From Mesorhizobium ventifaucium (GTDB lineage Bacteria > Pseudomonadota > Alphaproteobacteria > Rhizobiales > Rhizobiaceae), in the NCBI RefSeq assembly GCF_935822925.1, contig NZ_CAKXZS010000024.1, positions 1 to 64,000 on the forward strand: DNA of 64,000 nucleotides, in the 5' to 3' direction. Below the pieces are notes generated by a model. The model was given only the letters and a program-made list of their open reading frames with translations, did not search any database and was not told the DNA's origin. The position numbers were made by a program, and so were the translations under genes. Position 1 is the first letter of the stretch, and every line of letters begins with the position of its first letter. Positions 61,645 to 64,000 of the stretch are shown here, in pieces.

Positions 61645-61857
61645 TCACATCGAAAATAAAATGATCGGGCAGTGGCAGGACCACCAATGTCGGCGCCGAT
61701 CGGTGCCCGGCGCAGCTTGCGTTGTCATTTCGCCGCCGCGCCCACCCGGCCCGCAGCGGCGGCCAGCACGGCGCGGTCGCCCTCCGCGCGGTGCGGCGAA
61801 GGCGCTGGAGCCGAACGCGACGGCGGTTGCCGTGGCCAGCGTCAGGATTTTCCACAT
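61645..61857 (-). CDS. Possible small exported protein
   Basis: ATG 61857 is preceded by AAGGGGC and starts a plausible signal peptide (MWKILTLATATAVAFGSSAF, cleavage after AFA). The rest (Arg/Gly-rich, then Trp/Cys) looks unlike a folded protein and may be read in the wrong frame after an indel. Listed because start site and signal peptide are convincing; the product is uncertain. Confidence 0.35.
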   Translation of the reverse strand: MWKILTLATATAVAFGSSAFAAPRGGRPRRAGRRCGPGGRGGEMTTQAAPGTDRRRHWWSCHCPIILFSM

Positions 61858-61916
61858 CGCAAGCCCCTTTTGGCCAGGAGCGAAAAGCGCGGCGCGACGG
61901 ATTGAAGGCCGCCGTC

Positions 61917-62420
61917 TCAGCGATCATCCGCCAGTCGGCCGGGCAGTGGCTTCAGCGGGTAGTGCGCCCAGTAGAAGGCGTCCGACTGGTGCATGTCGGT
62001 CAAAAAATTCTGCGCCTCGGTGAACTTGCCGTCCCGTATGCGAAACATCAGGGCGTAGAGCTGGTCGATCTCGGGACCTGAGCCGACGTTCGACCAGCCG
62101 CGATGGATGTCGACGACGAGATCGCCCTCCGCCTGGAAGAAAATCGGCTCAGCCCTAAATTTGCCGTCGGCCAGGCCACGGAAGAAGGCGACCACTTCCT
62201 CCGGCCCGCGCTTGTCGCCGGCAAGCGGATGATGGCCGGGAATGCGCCACACGATGTCGGGCGCGAGGAAGGGCCGAACGGCCTCCGGGTTCCCGGTCGC
62301 ATAGGCTGCGTAATAGTCCTTGATCAGCTGGATGTTGCGGTCTTCCTGCGGGCGGCCGTTCGCGGGGGCGGCGGACACCGCCAGGAGAGCGCCGGCGGCG
62401 AGCGAAGCGAGCCTGGTCAT
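61917..62420 (-). CDS. Exported SnoaL/NTF2-like protein
   Basis: Protein of 167 residues from ATG 62420 (GGAGACAGGA upstream). Signal peptide about 1-24 (LASLAAGALLAVSAAPANG). The cone-fold domain has IQLIKDYYAAYATGNPEAVR, PDIVWRIPGHHPLAGDKRG and DGKFTEAQNFLTDMHQSDAF. Ester cyclase/SnoaL-like members bind or isomerise small ring compounds. It is divergent from the LysR gene at 62545 and probably its target. Confidence 0.85.
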   Translation of the reverse strand: MTRLASLAAGALLAVSAAPANGRPQEDRNIQLIKDYYAAYATGNPEAVRPFLAPDIVWRIPGHHPLAGDKRGPEEVVAFFRGLADGKFRAEPIFFQAEGDLVVDIHRGWSNVGSGPEIDQLYALMFRIRDGKFTEAQNFLTDMHQSDAFYWAHYPLKPLPGRLADDR

Positions 62421-62544
62421 CGGTCCTGTCTCCTTGCCTTCGGGCCGTCGCGACAGCGGAGCCCGTTCGTCGGACCAACATGACGCTTCCTGTTCACTGG
62501 AAAAACCAGTATAGTTCGACAAGGCTATTTGGAATATCCTCACA

Positions 62545-63451
62545 ATGCGCCTCGACCAGTTCAGCGGCATCGTCGCCTTCGTGGAGGTTGCGGAGGCCAG
62601 GAGCTTCACCGCGCCGCCGCCGAACTCGGTGTCGCCCCGGCCTCGCTCAGCGAGGCGGTCAAGGGGATCGAGGAGCGTCTCGGGGTGCGGCTCCTCAACC
62701 GCACGACCCGCAGCGTCGGCCTGACCGAAGCCGGCGCCCACTATTTCGACCACGTGCGCCCAGCGGCTGAGGAGATCCGGGCGGCCGGCGCAGCACTGCG
62801 CGAGACCCGCGACCGCCCCGCCGGCACGCTGCGCCTGAGCCTGCCGTGGATCGCCGCGCCGCTGCTGATCGAGCCGCTGATGGGGCCGTTCATGGATGCC
62901 TACCCGGACGTGCGGCTTAGCCTGATCTTCGACGACAATTTCGTCGATATCGCCGGGCAGGGCTTCGATGCCGGTCTGCGGATCGGCGAGCTTCTCGAGA
63001 AAGATATGTCGGCGCGCGGCTGGGCGGGCCGCTGCAGACGGTCGTGTTGGGCAGCCCGGACTATCTGGCGCGTAACGGCACGCCGAAGCGGCCCGCCGAC
63101 CTCGCCGCCCACCGCTGCATCGCCTTCGCTTTCACCCGCACCCGCGCCATTTCGCCCTGGGAGTTCGTCGTCGATGGACGCCAGGTCGAGTTCACGCCCG
63201 ACGCACGTCTGGTCGTGAACACACTGCCGCTCTGCATCACCGCCGCCGCGCAAGGGCTTGGCCTGGCCTTCGCCGTCGACGGCCTCGCTGCGCCGCTTCT
63301 CGCCTCAGGCGCGCTGGTCAAGGTGCTGGAACCTTTTTGTCCCACCTACGAACCGCTCCACCTCTATTATCCCAGCCGCCGCCTCGTCCCGCCAAAGCTG
63401 CGGGCCTTCATCGATTTCGTCCGCGCCAACGCGCACAATTTGCGGATCTGA
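62545..63451 (+). pseudogene. LysR family regulator, two frameshifts
   Basis: The start is ATG 62545 (MRLDQFSGIVAFVEVAEARS). The frame shifts near 62605 (one base missing in TTCACCGCGCCGCCGCC) into AAAELGVAPASLSEAVKGIE and NRTTRSVGLTEAGAHYF. It shifts again near 63007 (one G missing in GATATGTCGGC) into GPLQTVVLGSPDYLARNG and the C-terminus LHLYYPSRRLVPPKLRAF at 63451. With both repaired it is a normal LysR of about 302 residues. It may be inactive, or the sequence has errors. Confidence 0.88.
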
Positions 63452-63578
63452 GTGCACGGCCGCGAAAAGTGGCAATGCAAACGGCAGCGACCCGTCCCGT
63501 TGAGCCAACAGTTCCGACTTTCGCGGCAAGGAGCCCGATGCTAGGGCTGCACGTCTTGAATCAGCAACGGATCGCCTT

Positions 63579-64000
63579 GTGACCGACACCGAACGCCCTC
63601 GCCTGCCGCTGATCGAAATCTGCGTCGAAGGCATAGATGGCCTGCTCGCCGCGCAAGCCGCCGGCGCCGACCGGGCCGAGCTCTGTGCCAGCCTCGTCGA
63701 GGGCGGCGTCACACCGAGTTTTGGCATGGTGCGCGCAGCCCTCGAACTGGCGACGATCCCGTTCCACGTCATCGTGCGGCCGCGCGGCGGCGATTTTCTC
63801 TACAGTGACGCCGAGTACCGTTCGATGCTCGCCGATGTGCGCGCGCTGCGCGAGCTTGGCGTGGCCGGTGTCGTCGTCGGCTGCCTAAATGCCGACGGTA
63901 CCATCGACGAAAGGCGGATGAGCGAATTGGTGCAGGCGGCAGGACATTTGAACGTCGCCTGCCACCGTGCCTTCGACATGACGCGCGATCCGGCCGAAGC
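63579..64000 (+). CDS. cutC: Copper homeostasis protein CutC (partial, runs off the window)
   Basis: From GTG 63579 the frame is open to the window end (140 codons). The CutC TIM-barrel start is clear: LIEICVEGIDGLLAAQAAGA, DRAELCASLVEGGVTPSFG, HVIVRPRGGDFLYSDAEY and ACHRAFDMTRDP. CutC was first linked to copper tolerance, but its biochemical role is unclear. About 100 residues of the C-terminus lie outside the window. Confidence 0.9.
   Translation, partial: MTDTERPRLPLIEICVEGIDGLLAAQAAGADRAELCASLVEGGVTPSFGMVRAALELATIPFHVIVRPRGGDFLYSDAEYRSMLADVRALRELGVAGVVVGCLNADGTIDERRMSELVQAAGHLNVACHRAFDMTRDPAE

Overview
The window looks like accessory chromosome (or megaplasmid) DNA of a high-GC alphaproteobacterium of the order Hyphomicrobiales (Rhizobiales), most probably Mesorhizobium or a close relative. 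The reasons are DUF1236 proteins, an HWE-type histidine kinase, DUF982 and DUF3606 genes, rhizobial intergenic palindromes and GGAAC-N16/17-CGTT (EcfG-type) promoters. The genus is an inference. There is no rRNA, intact tRNA, integrase, transposase or CRISPR array.

Layout. 0.8-16.4 kb is a catabolic locus that ends in the hydroxyquinol/3-oxoadipate pathway: pcaI-pcaJ-pcaF-like genes, a LysR regulator, a TIM-barrel sugar isomerase-like gene and a Gfo/Idh/MocA gene on the minus strand. A tightly overlapping plus-strand operon follows (Dabb protein, YciI-like protein, maleylacetate reductase, two SDRs, MFS transporter, zinc alcohol dehydrogenase), then a hydroxyquinol 1,2-dioxygenase and a ribose/xylose/inositol-type ABC importer on the minus strand. 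No aromatic hydroxylase is present, so the ring may be made from an imported polyol or released from a glycoside. 16.9-18.4 kb is a divergent crotonase/TetR pair. At 18.4-19.2 kb lie a near-perfect 28-bp palindrome, the 3' half of a tRNA-Arg(CCG) and a truncated AbiEi-type gene.

19.4-32.1 kb carries redox and regulatory genes: alpha/beta hydrolase with OhrR-like MarR, SDR with an NTF2-like protein, LysR, AraC, aldehyde dehydrogenase, DUF2721, carboxymuconate cycloisomerase-like enzyme, SDR, PfpI/DJ-1 protein, DUF4304 and PHA-depolymerase-like esterase. 32-45 kb is decayed: it holds small or unknown genes, an HWE kinase with a convergent receiver, an AI-2E transporter, an LssY-C protein, and mosaics of gene ends (cydB plus HAD phosphatase; NmrA plus epimerase plus DoxX). 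44.8-50.4 kb has an SDR/LysR pair and a Tat-exported molybdenum hydroxylase with its 2Fe-2S subunit and a cytochrome c. 50.9-59.4 kb looks like a general-stress region: DUF982, three DUF1236 proteins, a Gly-Asn-Ser repeat protein, a NarL-type two-component system, DUF3606, a YflT-like protein and two homologous 30-residue membrane proteins, each behind an EcfG-type promoter. 59.5-64 kb carries an M20 amidohydrolase with AraC, a SnoaL-like protein, a frameshifted LysR and the start of cutC.

Two features cut across the window. A dispersed repeat carrying the N-terminal domain of an AbiEi-type antitoxin occurs four times in the same orientation (0, 18.6, 34.9 and 41.2 kb) and separates the modules. 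About ten otherwise good genes carry single-base indels, which means either real decay or consensus errors in the assembly.
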